Assembly (NCBI GenBank): GCA_963738365.1
Contig: CAVTWH010000010.1
Coordinates: forward strand, 1,240,001-1,304,000
From: CAVTWH01 sp963738365
GTDB taxonomy: Bacteria > Actinomycetota > Actinomycetes > Mycobacteriales > Micromonosporaceae
DNA: 64,000 nt
Direction of reading: 5' to 3'
Positions 42,034-50,523 of the stretch are shown one piece after another. The notes under the pieces are model-generated. The model searched no databases. It had not been told where the DNA came from and saw only the letters and a program-made list of their open reading frames with translations. Both the position numbers and the translations under genes were made by a program. The first letter of the stretch is position 1. Each line of letters opens with the position of its first letter.

Positions 42034-42362
42034 TGGCCGGCGCGACGCCCCGGCGGATACAGCGGAGCCGGGCCGCCGGGTGGCGGATGCCACCGAACAG
42101 CGTCTACGTCGGCCGGCCCAGCCGATGGGGCAACCCGTTCCGCGTCGGCCAGTCAGTCCCGCCGCCCTATGGCGGTGGCCTGGTCGAAACCGCCGAGATC
42201 GCCGTCGAGCTGTACCGGGCCTGGCTGGTCGACATGACCCCCGAATACCTGACCGCCCTCCGGACCGAGCTGGCCGGTCGGAACCTCGCCTGCTGGTGCC
42301 CACCCGGCCAGCGCTGTCACGCCGATGTGCTGCTTGCCATCGCCAACGGAGGACACACATGA
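42033..42362 (+). CDS. DUF4326 family protein
   Basis: 109 residues. The family pattern is clear: RRIQRSRAAGWRMPPNSVYV, GRPSRWGNPF, then a helix and the end LAGRNLACWCPPGQRCHADV with LLAIA. The Cys-x-Cys...CH cluster may bind metal. Found in phages and mobile elements; biochemical role unknown. ATG 42033 overlaps the previous stop, and its own stop overlaps the primase start by four bases (ATGA). Confidence 0.82.
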   Translation: MAGATPRRIQRSRAAGWRMPPNSVYVGRPSRWGNPFRVGQSVPPPYGGGLVETAEIAVELYRAWLVDMTPEYLTALRTELAGRNLACWCPPGQRCHADVLLAIANGGHT

Positions 42363-43216
42363 GCGACCGAACCGCCCTCCTCACCGAAGCTCTCCGCTAC
42401 GCCGCCGTGGGCTGGCCGGTGTTCCTGCTCGGCCGCACCAAACGACCCATCGCCAACTGCGCCCGATGCCGCGCCATGACCCACGACGCGGCAACCTGCG
42501 GGTGCCTGACCTGCCACGGCTTCTACGCCGCCACCACCGACCCCGCCCGGCTCAAAGCCATGGTTAGCGAGGTACCCGGTGGGCTGCTGGCCATCCGGAC
42601 CGGCACGGTCAGCGGCCTGGTGGTGGTCGACATCGACCCGCGCAACGGCGGCCAGCTCGACCGGGCCCTGATGGCTCCTACGGCGACCGTGGCGACCGGC
42701 GGGGGCGGCTGGCACCTGTACTACCGCCACCCCGGCGGTCCCCTGGCCGCCAAGCTGCACGGCCGGCCCGGCGTGGACATCAAGCGCGGACGACGGATAC
42801 GTCGTCGCACCACCCTCCACCCACCCAGCCACCAAACACCGCTACCGCTGGGCTGTGCCCACCCGGCCAGTGGCCGAGATGCCCCCCGCCCTGGTCGACG
42901 CCGGCCGCCCCACCCGACCGCCCGCACCGCCGCCGACCCGGCCGGTCCCGCACCACCAGCGGCGGGGGCATCTCCCATCCCGACCGGCTGTTAACAGCTC
43001 ACCTGCACGCCGTCACCACCGCCGCAGAGGGACGCCGCCGCACCACGCTCTACGGCGCCGCCCGCGGAGTCGCCCGCATGGTCGGTCGCCGGAGCCATCG
43101 GCCGGGCCGACGCGATCGCCGCGCTCACCGACGCCGGCCGGCAAGCCGGACAGACACCACGCGACATCCACGCCGCCATCGTCGGCGGCTTCACCGACGA
43201 AGGGATCGCTGCATGA
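42359..43216 (+). CDS. Prim-pol bifunctional primase/polymerase, frame-disrupted
   Basis: The N-terminal prim-pol domain (AEP superfamily) is seen in MSDRTALLTEALRYAAVGWP, LLGRTKRPIANCARC, GGLLAIRTGTVSGLVVVDID (catalytic Asp-x-Asp) and ATVATGGGGWHLYYRHPGG (catalytic His). A frame change near 42790 continues with GYVVAPPSTHPATKHRYRW. A second near 42960 gives SHPDRLLTAHLHAVTTAAEG, and a third near 43085 leads to GRADAIAALTDAGRQAGQTP and the stop at 43216. The whole protein is about 285 residues. It would prime replication of the excised element. The stop overlaps the DUF3631 gene (ATGA). Confidence 0.85.
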
Positions 43217-44505
43217 CCACACCACCATCAACGCCTGTGCACGACGGGACCACGATCCTTGACCGGCTCGTGGCTGTACTGAACCGCTACGTCATCCTGC
43301 CCTGCCCCGAAGCGGTCGACGCCGTGGCGTTGTGGATCGCCGCCACCCACGCCCAACCGGCCTGGGCACACGCCCCCCGCCTGGTCATCCGGGCACCCGA
43401 GAAGCGGTGCGGCAAATCGCGGCTGCTCGACGTGGTGGAGGGCTGCTGCCACGCACCGCTCATCACCGTCAACGCATCCCCGGCCGCCGTGTACCGGGCC
43501 ATCGGAGACGGCGACGGACCACCAACCCTGCTCGTAGACGAGGCAGACACCATCTTCGGCGGGAAGAACGCCGACGCCAACGAAGACCTGCGCGGCCTGC
43601 TCAACGCCGGCCACCAGCGCAACCGGCCCACCATCCGCTGGGACGCCGGCACCCGCCGGCTGGAGCGCATCCCCACCTTCGCCATGGCGGCACTGGCCGG
43701 GATCGGTGCCATGCCCGACACCATCGAAGATCGCGCCATCGTCGTGCGCATGCGACGGCGCGGCCCGGGGGAGACCGTTGCCCCGTACCGGCACCGCCGC
43801 GACCGGCCAGCACTCGTAGAAACCGCCGTGGCGCTGGCCGGCTGGCTCACCGCACACCTGCCCGAGCTGGAACGGGCCGAACCGGTCATGCCGCTGGAAG
43901 ACCGGGCCGCCGACACCTGGGAACCGCTCATCGCGGTAGCCGACCTAGCCGGCTGGGACTGGCCCGAACGCGCCCGGCACGCCGCCATCACCCTCACCGC
44001 CCAACGCGACGACAACAGTGGCAGCGACCGGCTACGGCTGCTGTCCGACTGCCGCACCGCATTCGGCCGCCACGACGCAATCCCCACCGCCGTCCTACTC
44101 GACCGGCTCAAAGCCGACCCGGAAGCACCCTGGGCCGACTACGCCGGCAGCGGCCTGACCGCGATGCGCCTCGGGATGCTGCTACGCGAGTACGACATCC
44201 GCTCCGACACCATCCGCTTCGCCCCACCCACCGGACAAGCCAAAGGCTACTGGCGGACCGCGTTCGAAGACACCTGGAACCGCTACACACCGTCACCCGA
44301 CAGCGTCGTCGGTCCCGGAGAGGGCACCAAGCCGTACCAGCCGTACCAGCCGTACCCGCCCAGCTCAACCCCGGTACGGCTTGACCAGCGGTACGGCTCA
44401 AGCCGTACCAGCCCAGAAGCCGTACCACCCCTGACCAGCACTGGTACGGCTGGTACGGCTGGTACGCCTTCCCCACCCCTAACCGTCATCGACAGCGCCG
44501 CCTAA
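43213..44505 (+). CDS. DUF3631-type P-loop ATPase of the replication module
   Basis: 430 residues. Walker A region LVIRAPEKRCGKSRLLDVVE, Walker B PPTLLVDEADTIFG, sensor-like RRLERIPTFAMAALAGIGAM, and an arginine-rich DRAIVVRMRRRGPGE. The C-terminal half is the DUF3631 domain (DTWEPLIAVADLAGWDWPER; LRLLSDCRTAFGRHDAIPTA). It likely works with the prim-pol protein as helicase-like replication ATPase. The last ~55 codons are low complexity (KPYQPYQPYPP ... TGTAGTAGTPSPP) because the DNA there is an iteron array, which the reading frame accommodates. ATG 43213 overlaps the primase stop. Confidence 0.85.
   Translation: MTTPPSTPVHDGTTILDRLVAVLNRYVILPCPEAVDAVALWIAATHAQPAWAHAPRLVIRAPEKRCGKSRLLDVVEGCCHAPLITVNASPAAVYRAIGDGDGPPTLLVDEADTIFGGKNADANEDLRGLLNAGHQRNRPTIRWDAGTRRLERIPTFAMAALAGIGAMPDTIEDRAIVVRMRRRGPGETVAPYRHRRDRPALVETAVALAGWLTAHLPELERAEPVMPLEDRAADTWEPLIAVADLAGWDWPERARHAAITLTAQRDDNSGSDRLRLLSDCRTAFGRHDAIPTAVLLDRLKADPEAPWADYAGSGLTAMRLGMLLREYDIRSDTIRFAPPTGQAKGYWRTAFEDTWNRYTPSPDSVVGPGEGTKPYQPYQPYPPSSTPVRLDQRYGSSRTSPEAVPPLTSTGTAGTAGTPSPPLTVIDSAA
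44330..44469. repeat. Dyad-symmetric iteron array, candidate replication origin
   Basis: The 9-mer AGCCGTACC occurs forward at 44330, 44339, 44348, 44401 and 44418, and reversed (GGTACGGCT) at 44373, 44390, 44443 and 44452, with a one-mismatch copy at 44461. Each copy has a mirror partner: start and end coordinates sum to 88,799, so the array is symmetric around 44399.5 while most spacer sequence is not palindromic. It lies in the 3' end of the replication ATPase gene. Confidence 0.85.
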
Positions 44506-44774
44506 CCACCCACCGTCACCACGCCCGGCCCGCCGGCCCGGCCGTCTCGTGATCCACAACCACGCGAGGCGGCCGGGAAACGGCCCGCCGAGAAGCTCCC
44601 AGACGGTTGCACCCATCCAATGCCACCAACCCGCCCCTGATCTTGGCTCAGCGACCGGTACAGCGGGCCGCTCAATCGCTCGCTGTCAATGCCGTCATGC
44701 CATCCACCGGATCACTCCACCGCACTACGAACACCCCTCAGCGCACAGCACAGGCCACGGGAGGACTACGCACG

Positions 44775-45026
44775 ATGGCTGGAAGCACAGCTCACAGCGG
44801 TCAGAACGTCGCCCGGCGGGGCATCTCAACTGTCACGCCGGTCAAGAGCGGGGAGGCACTGACTATCCCGGAGGTAACAGCCGAACTGAAGGTGTCCCGG
44901 TCGACGTTCTACTACTGGCGCCAGACCGGCAAGGCGCCCCGGTGCATCAAGCTGCCGAACGGCGACATCCGCATACGCCGCACTGACCTCGACGCCTGGC
45001 TGTCGACCCTGGAGGACGCGGCGTGA
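44775..45026 (+). CDS. Excisionase-like helix-turn-helix protein
   Basis: 83 residues. A MerR/excisionase-type winged helix: ALTIPEVTAELKVSRSTFYY, WRQTGKAPRCIKLPNGDIRI and RRTDLDAWLSTLED. AICE xis proteins of this kind bend att DNA to favour excision. ATG 44775 is chosen; codons upstream look non-coding. Its TGA overlaps the GTG of the integrase (GTGA), the standard xis-int arrangement. Confidence 0.88.
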   Translation: MAGSTAHSGQNVARRGISTVTPVKSGEALTIPEVTAELKVSRSTFYYWRQTGKAPRCIKLPNGDIRIRRTDLDAWLSTLEDAA

Positions 45027-46402
45027 CGGCGCAGACATCCTTCAAGGTCCACGTCTACCGAATCAGCGTCTACAAGGGAGCAAGGGGACGCACATACACC
45101 TGCCGCTGGGAGGTCGACGGCAACCGGCACCGAGAGACGTTCAAGACGCGGGCGTTGGCCGAGAACTTCCGCGCTGGGCTGCTCAGTGCGGCCAACCGGG
45201 GCGAGGCATTCGACATCGAGAGTGGCCGGCCGGTCTCCCAGGTTGTCCGCGAGGAAGCGCCTCAGGCCACTTGGTATGACCATGCCTGCGACTTCGCGGC
45301 GATGAAGTGGCCACGCATCGCCAGCAAATCGCGCACAGCCCTGGCTGACGCGCTCGCGTCCATCACCACTGCCATGGTGGCCGATCGGGAGGGCAGGCCC
45401 GAGAGCCAACACCTACGCCAAGCGCTCTACGGCTGGGCATTCAACGTCAACACGAGGAAGGCCGGCCCGCTCAGCGGGCCGGCCGCCCCGGCACTGCCGT
45501 GGATCGAAGCAGCGGCACCACTGCTGCCTGCGCTCACCGAACCCGGCGCGATGCGGCCAATCCTCGACGCGCTCAGCGTCAACCTCGACGGCCGGCCGGC
45601 AGCCGCCAACACGGTCAACCGGCGCCGCATGGTGCTGCACAGCGCGCTTGAGTACGCCGTCGAGCTGGGCCGGCTGGCCGTCAATCCGCTCGACCGGGTG
45701 AAGTGGGAGGCACCCAAGACCGCTGATGAAGTCGACCGACGGGTCGTGGTCAACCCCACGCAAGCGCGGGCGCTGCTCGATGCTGTGGGCACCCACGGCG
45801 GCCCGAGTGGGCCGGCACTGGTCGCGTTCTTCGGTTGCCTGTACTACGCAGCGATGCGGCCCGAGGAAGCCGCTGAACTCCACGAGGAGGATTGCCAACT
45901 ACCCGCCGAAGGGTGGGGTGAGCTGTTGCTGGCTGGGAGTGCTCCGTGGGCCGGCTCAGCCTGGACCGACGACGGATCGATACGGGACTCCCGCCAGCTC
46001 AAGCACCGGGCCAAGCGGGACACCCGGCGTGTACCGGCCGCCCCGGAACTGGTGGCCCTGCTGCGGCGTCATCTGGAGGAGCACGGCACCACCAGCGACG
46101 GCCGGCTGTTCCGGGGAGCGTGGGGTGGCCCGGTGAGTGAGAGCAGCTACGGCCGGGCCTGGCGTTCCGCCCGGCAGGCCGCCCTGACCCCGGTCCAAGC
46201 TGCCTCACCGCTGGTCCGCCGGCCGTACGACCTGCGGCACGCTGCCGTGTCGCTGTGGCTGAACGCCGGGGTGCCCCCGCAGCAGGTAGCCGAGTGGGCC
46301 GGACACAGCGTCCACGTGCTGCTGCGGGTCTACGCCAAGTGCGTTGACGGCGAGCAGGAGGCCGCCCGCGCGCGTATCGAGGCGGCGCTAAAGGCAGCCT
46401 GA
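45023..46402 (+). CDS. int: Tyrosine recombinase / AICE integrase
   Basis: 459 residues. The N-terminal arm-binding and core-binding parts (to ~residue 235) are followed by the catalytic domain: Arg279 in AMRPEEAAEL, LRHA (Arg405-His406), AGHS (His428) and VYAKC with nucleophile Tyr437. The second Arg of the usual RHxxR box corresponds to LRHAAVS, in which the last box position is Ser. It directs insertion into and excision from the tRNA-Ser gene 160 bp downstream. Translationally coupled to the excisionase-like gene. Its C-terminus is homologous to the two remnants at 25.7 and 27.7 kb, so successive related elements used this site. Confidence 0.94.
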   Translation: MTAQTSFKVHVYRISVYKGARGRTYTCRWEVDGNRHRETFKTRALAENFRAGLLSAANRGEAFDIESGRPVSQVVREEAPQATWYDHACDFAAMKWPRIASKSRTALADALASITTAMVADREGRPESQHLRQALYGWAFNVNTRKAGPLSGPAAPALPWIEAAAPLLPALTEPGAMRPILDALSVNLDGRPAAANTVNRRRMVLHSALEYAVELGRLAVNPLDRVKWEAPKTADEVDRRVVVNPTQARALLDAVGTHGGPSGPALVAFFGCLYYAAMRPEEAAELHEEDCQLPAEGWGELLLAGSAPWAGSAWTDDGSIRDSRQLKHRAKRDTRRVPAAPELVALLRRHLEEHGTTSDGRLFRGAWGGPVSESSYGRAWRSARQAALTPVQAASPLVRRPYDLRHAAVSLWLNAGVPPQQVAEWAGHSVHVLLRVYAKCVDGEQEAARARIEAALKAA

Positions 46403-46440
46403 CCAGCCAGGATACCCGCTCCAAGTTCGGCACGTATTCG

Positions 46441-46616
46441 GCACAGACACCCGTGGAAACCCGTCGACAGCCGTACACAGCTGGACACCAGACAGGCCAG
46501 GCCGCGATCTCCGGAGCCCCGGAAAACGCGGCCTGGCCTGCTGGTTTGCTGGTGGGAGCGGAGGGCGTGGGATTCGAACCCACGAGGAACATCACTGCCC
46601 CTAGCAGTTTTCAAGA
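46441..46616. repeat. Right attachment site (attR): 176-bp repeat
   Basis: Partner of 27857-28032, four mismatches, no indel. It begins 38 bp after the integrase stop and ends inside the anticodon loop of the intact tRNA-Ser gene. Distance between copies is 18,584 bp, the size of the excised circle. Confidence 0.93.
46493..46540 (-). terminator. Hairpin downstream of tRNA-Ser
   Basis: A perfect 14-bp stem (46493-46506 with 46527-46540) and 20-base loop stand about 20 bp beyond the tRNA 3' end on the minus strand; a copy is present in attL. Probable transcription terminator of the tRNA. Confidence 0.7.
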
Positions 46617-46647
46617 CTGCCGCCATCGGCCACTAGGCGAGCCCTCC
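46559..46647 (-). tRNA. tRNA-Ser(UGA)
   Basis: 89 nt on the minus strand. Acceptor stem GGAGGGC/GCCCTCC with discriminator G (usual for serine), D arm, anticodon stem GCAGT/ACTGC with loop CTTGAAA (anticodon TGA), a long class II variable arm and T arm GTGGG-TTCGAAT-CCCAC. No CCA encoded. It is the integration target: the AICE enters at the anticodon loop and rebuilds the 3' half, so this copy stays functional. Confidence 0.96.
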
Positions 46648-46778
46648 CAGGTAGCGACGCCGATCCCCGTCCCGGCCACCACCGCCCTACAGTCTGCCAG
46701 ATCACCCCCGCCGCCCCCCGCCCGCCAACACCCTCCACAGCCGCGCAAAACCCCACCCGAGCCGGCAGGATAAACACC

Positions 46779-47753
46779 ATGTACGCGGTCACGATCACAC
46801 AGCCAGGCGGCCCAGAAGTCCTGACCTGGACCGAGGTCCCCGACCCCGAGCCGGGCCAGGGCGAGGTGCTCGTGGACGTCGTCGCCAGCGCCGTCAACCG
46901 CGCCGATCTCCTGCAACGCCAAGGCCACTACGACCCCCCACCCGGTGCCTCCCCCTACCCGGGAGTGGAGTGTTCGGGCCGGATAGCAGCGCTGGGCGCA
47001 GGCGTGACCGGCTGGTCCGTCGGCGACGAGGTCTGCGCCCTGCTGTCCGGCGGCGGTTACGCCGAACGGGTGGCCGTACCCGAGGGCCAGCTGCTCCCCG
47101 TACCCCTCGGGGTGTCGGTGGCGGAGGCGGCGGCGCTGCCGGAGGTGGCCGCGACGGTGTGGTCGAACCTGGTGGCGGTGGCCGACCTGCGGCACGGTGA
47201 GGCGTTGCTGGTGCACGGCGGCGGCAGCGGGGTGGGCACGTTCGCCATCCAGTTCGCCTCGGCGCTCGGTGTCACGGTGCTGGCCACGGCGCGGAGCGCG
47301 AAGCACGCGGCGCTGCGGAAGCTGGGTGCGCACCCGATCGACTACACGGAGGTGGACTTCGTGTCGGCGGTGCAGGAGGCGACCGTCGGACGGGGAGTGG
47401 ACGTGATCCTCGACATCATGGGCGCTGCCTATCTGGAGCGGAACCTGCGCGCCCTGGCGCTGGACGGCCGGCTGGTGGTGATCGGGATGCAGGGTGGGCG
47501 TACCGGGGAACTGGATCTGGGTCTGTTGATGGCGCGGCGGGCGAGCATCACGGCGACCGCGCTGCGGTCCCGGTCGGTGGCGGAGAAGGCCGCGATCATG
47601 GCGGGGGTACGCGCGGAAATCTGGCCGCTGATCGAGGCGGGCCGGATCCATCCCGTGATTGATCGAACCGTGCCGATGCCCGAGGCGGCCTCGGCGCACG
47701 CTCTGGTGGCTGCCAGTGATCACGTCGGTAAGGTCCTGTTGGCGGTGCCGTGA
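46779..47753 (+). CDS. NAD(P)H-dependent quinone oxidoreductase (MDR superfamily)
   Basis: 324 residues, zinc-independent medium-chain dehydrogenase. N-terminal catalytic fold: MYAVTITQPGGPEVLTWTEV, VVASAVNRADLLQRQGHYDP, YPGVECSGRIAALGAGVTGW. Rossmann domain: LLVHGGGSGVGTFAIQFASA (NADPH site), then IDYTEVDFVSAVQEATVGRG and DVILDIMG. No zinc-ligand cysteines, so one-electron or enone/quinone reduction rather than alcohol oxidation. It is the first chromosomal gene right of the tRNA and reads away from it. ATG 46779 has AGGA upstream. Confidence 0.92.
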   Translation: MYAVTITQPGGPEVLTWTEVPDPEPGQGEVLVDVVASAVNRADLLQRQGHYDPPPGASPYPGVECSGRIAALGAGVTGWSVGDEVCALLSGGGYAERVAVPEGQLLPVPLGVSVAEAAALPEVAATVWSNLVAVADLRHGEALLVHGGGSGVGTFAIQFASALGVTVLATARSAKHAALRKLGAHPIDYTEVDFVSAVQEATVGRGVDVILDIMGAAYLERNLRALALDGRLVVIGMQGGRTGELDLGLLMARRASITATALRSRSVAEKAAIMAGVRAEIWPLIEAGRIHPVIDRTVPMPEAASAHALVAASDHVGKVLLAVP

Positions 47754-48003
47754 CCGGGACGGTGGAATGTCGCCGGCCGGGGCAACCATCCACGGTGGCG
47801 CTCGTTGGACGGGGCAAGGGTACGGGCGAGCGCTGACGGCGCCTGCCTGCCGATCTTGCGCCCGTACCCGGACTGTGGAGTTTGTCTGAATCGCGCAAGT
47901 CGGCCGATTACCGGGCCCTATAGTCATTCAGTACCCGTCCGCCGGGCGTACGCGAGGAGTTTGCTGCCTTGCCCGGCGGCTACCCCTACGACGGAGGACC
48001 GGC

Positions 48004-48714
48004 ATGGGCGAGATCACTGGCGACCAGCGCGTGCAGGCTGAGGTCCTGGAGGGCCTGGCCACCGCGGTCAACCACCGTCGCTGGTTCGTCGAGCTCGCCC
48101 TGCCCTACCTCGGCAACAACCCGATCGAGGTGGGCAGCGGCCTGGGCTACTACGCGATGGAGTGGGCGCCGCACTTTCCCCGGTTCACCGCCACCGAGGC
48201 CGACCCGGAGCGGCTGGTGCAGCTCAAGGAGCGGCTGGCGGGAGTGCCTTCGGTGAACGTCCGGGAGCTGCTGCTGCCCTGCGAGGACGACGGCGACTTC
48301 ACCGGCGCGGTCTCCTACAACGTGCTGGAGCACATCGTCGACCACGTCGGCGCGCTGCGCAGCATGGGCCGGCTGGTCCGCCCGGGCGGCGCCGTGGTGA
48401 TCATCGTCCCGGCGTTCATGTTCGCCATGAGCCCGGTGGACATCGCCACCGGCCACGTGCGCCGGTACACCCGCAGGTCGCTGGCTACCGCGATGACCGA
48501 GGCGGGGCTGCGGGTCGAGCGGATCCACTACGCCAATGCGCTGGGCCTGCTCGGGTACTACACGGCAACCAGCATCTTCAAGCTGGCGCCGAAGGAGGGC
48601 CCGATGGTCAAGATGTACGACCGCTTCGTGCTCCCCGTGACCAAGGCGATCGAGCAGGTGGTCCGCCCGCCGTTCGGCCAGTCCGTGTTCGCAGTGGCCC
48701 GCCGACCGGGATAG
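48004..48714 (+). CDS. SAM-dependent methyltransferase (class I)
   Basis: 236 residues. Motif I is IEVGSGLGYYAMEWAPHFPR, motif II TATEADPERLVQLKE with the acidic ribose ligand, then GAVSYNVLEHIVDHVGALRS and RLVRPGGAVVIIVPAFMFAM. The C-terminal RYTRRSLATAMTEAGLRVER and a hydrophobic helix (NALGLLGYYTATSIF) are typical of methyltransferases in glycan or lipid loci. ATG 48004 with GGAGG upstream. The next gene starts 3 bp after its stop, linking it to the three large membrane proteins that follow. Confidence 0.88.
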   Translation: MGEITGDQRVQAEVLEGLATAVNHRRWFVELALPYLGNNPIEVGSGLGYYAMEWAPHFPRFTATEADPERLVQLKERLAGVPSVNVRELLLPCEDDGDFTGAVSYNVLEHIVDHVGALRSMGRLVRPGGAVVIIVPAFMFAMSPVDIATGHVRRYTRRSLATAMTEAGLRVERIHYANALGLLGYYTATSIFKLAPKEGPMVKMYDRFVLPVTKAIEQVVRPPFGQSVFAVARRPG

Positions 48715-48717
48715 CCG

Positions 48718-50523
48718 GTGTCCCGGGTAGAGGTGCCCGCCGACCCGGCGCTCGACACGTCCACCCGTACCAGCGCCCGCCACCCCTGGCGCCTCGGCCG
48801 GTACCGGTTCGACCTGGCCGTGTACCTGGTCTACCTGCTCGGTGGCCTGCTGGTCACGGCGCGGCTGTGGGGCGATCCGGGGCGTCGGGTACTGACCGCG
48901 AACGCCACCGACCAGTCCCAGTTCGACTGGTTCCTGGCGCACGGCGCCCGGTTCCTGGTGCACGGCGGGAACCCGCTGTTCTCCGACCGGATGAACGTGC
49001 CCGGCGGGGTCAACCTGATGGCCAACACGTCGGTGCTCGGGCTCACCGTCCCGCTGGCTCCGGTCACTCTGGTCTTCGGGCCGGACGTGGCGTTCTCGGC
49101 GCTGCTGGCGCTGGCCTTCGCGGCCACCGCGGGGTGCTGGTACTGGGTGTTCTCGCGGAGCCTGCTGCCGAACCGGCTGGCCGCCTTCCTGGCCGCCGGC
49201 CTCTGCGGCTTCGCGCCCGGCCTGGTCTCGCACGCCGCCGGGCAGCCCAACTTCGTCGCCCAGTTCCTGCTCCCGCTGATCGCCTACCACGCCGCGAAGC
49301 TGGGCGGATCCGGTCGGCTGCTGCGGCACGCGGTGCCGCTTGCGCTGCTGGTGGTGTGGCAGGCGTTCGTCAACGAGGAGCTGCTGCTCTTCCTCGGGCT
49401 GGCCGGGGCGGTGCTGACGGTGGTCCTCGCGGCGCTGCGGCCGGCGACCGCCCGGCGCCTGGTCCGGCCGGTGGCCACGGGGCTGGCGCTGGCCGGGGGG
49501 ATCGCGCTGGTAGCGCTGGCCTATCCGCTGTGGTTCCAGTTCTTCGGGCCGCAGACCTATCAGGGGCTGCCGTTCGACCCGTCGGCGTACGCCACCGACC
49601 CGGCCACCTACTTCACCTTCTCCCGGGAGTCGCTGGCCGGCTCGGGCGGGGTGGCGCCCCGGTTCGTCAACAGCGCCTCCGAGGAGAACGGGTTCTTCGG
49701 CTTTCCGCTGGTCGTACTCCTGGTGATCTTCGCGGGTTGGCTGTGGCGGGAGCGGCTGGCGGTGCGCGCCGCGACGGTCACCGCACTGGTGTTCGCAGGC
49801 CTGGCCGCCGGGGCGCGGCTGACCGTGCACGGGGTGGCCACCGGGCTGCCGGGGCCGTTCGCCGTGGTGGCGCACCTGCCGGTGGTCAAGCTGATCACCC
49901 CGACCCGGTTCAGCCTGGTGATGATTCCGCTGCTGGCGCTCATTCTCGGACTCGGCGTGCAGCAGGTGGGCCGGCTGGCCCCGCCGCCGGGGCCGGTGCG
50001 CCGGGCCTGGCTCGGCCTGTGGGCGGTGGCCTGCGTCGCGGCGCTGCTGCCGATCGCGCCGACGCCGCTGACCGTCACCGACCGTGATCCGGTACCGGCG
50101 TTCTTCACCACCGGCCAGTGGCGCCGGTACGTGCCGCCGGGGCGCACCGTGGTCTCCGTGCCGCTGGCCACCCAGACCTTCGTGGCCCCCATGTGGTGGT
50201 CGTCGCACACCCTGCTGGACGCGGCCATCCCGCGCGGCTACTTCCTCGGCCCGACCAGCCCCACCGACCCGCAGGCCCTCTTCGGCGCCCCGCCCCGCCC
50301 CACCTCCACACTGCTCAAACGGGTGTACGACACGGAAACGCCGGCCGCCGTGGCGCCCACCGACCGGGCGGCCGCCCTGGCCGACCTGGCCTACTGGCGG
50401 GCCGGGGCGCTGGTGCTCGCCCCCGGCCGGGCCGAGCTGGCGCTGTGGCAGACGGTGACCGCGCTGCTCGGCCGCGAACCGGTCTTCACCGGCGGCGTCT
50501 GGCTCTGGACGGTGGACCGGTGA
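48718..50523 (+). CDS. Polytopic membrane protein A of a tandem trio (GT-C-like)
   Basis: 601 residues with about twelve helices. Shared family marks: FDLAVYLVYLLGGLLVTARL (helix 1), the exposed DQSQFDWFLAHGARFLVHGG, the strongly conserved NVPGGVNLMANTSVLGLTVP, HAAGQPNFVAQFLLPLIAYH, NEELLLFLGLAGAV and LAYPLWFQFFGP. The acidic/aromatic loop after helix 1 and the soluble C-terminal domain (REPVFTGGVWLWTVDR) resemble GT-C glycosyltransferases that use polyprenyl-linked sugars, but no specific enzyme can be named. GTG 48718. Its stop overlaps the next paralogue (GTGA). Confidence 0.78.
   Translation: MSRVEVPADPALDTSTRTSARHPWRLGRYRFDLAVYLVYLLGGLLVTARLWGDPGRRVLTANATDQSQFDWFLAHGARFLVHGGNPLFSDRMNVPGGVNLMANTSVLGLTVPLAPVTLVFGPDVAFSALLALAFAATAGCWYWVFSRSLLPNRLAAFLAAGLCGFAPGLVSHAAGQPNFVAQFLLPLIAYHAAKLGGSGRLLRHAVPLALLVVWQAFVNEELLLFLGLAGAVLTVVLAALRPATARRLVRPVATGLALAGGIALVALAYPLWFQFFGPQTYQGLPFDPSAYATDPATYFTFSRESLAGSGGVAPRFVNSASEENGFFGFPLVVLLVIFAGWLWRERLAVRAATVTALVFAGLAAGARLTVHGVATGLPGPFAVVAHLPVVKLITPTRFSLVMIPLLALILGLGVQQVGRLAPPPGPVRRAWLGLWAVACVAALLPIAPTPLTVTDRDPVPAFFTTGQWRRYVPPGRTVVSVPLATQTFVAPMWWSSHTLLDAAIPRGYFLGPTSPTDPQALFGAPPRPTSTLLKRVYDTETPAAVAPTDRAAALADLAYWRAGALVLAPGRAELALWQTVTALLGREPVFTGGVWLWTVDR

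Noticed and set aside
44330..44469. Short repeats considered as CRISPR or simple slippage
   Set aside because: Units are 9 bp in both orientations with mirrored spacing, which fits neither CRISPR nor tandem slippage.
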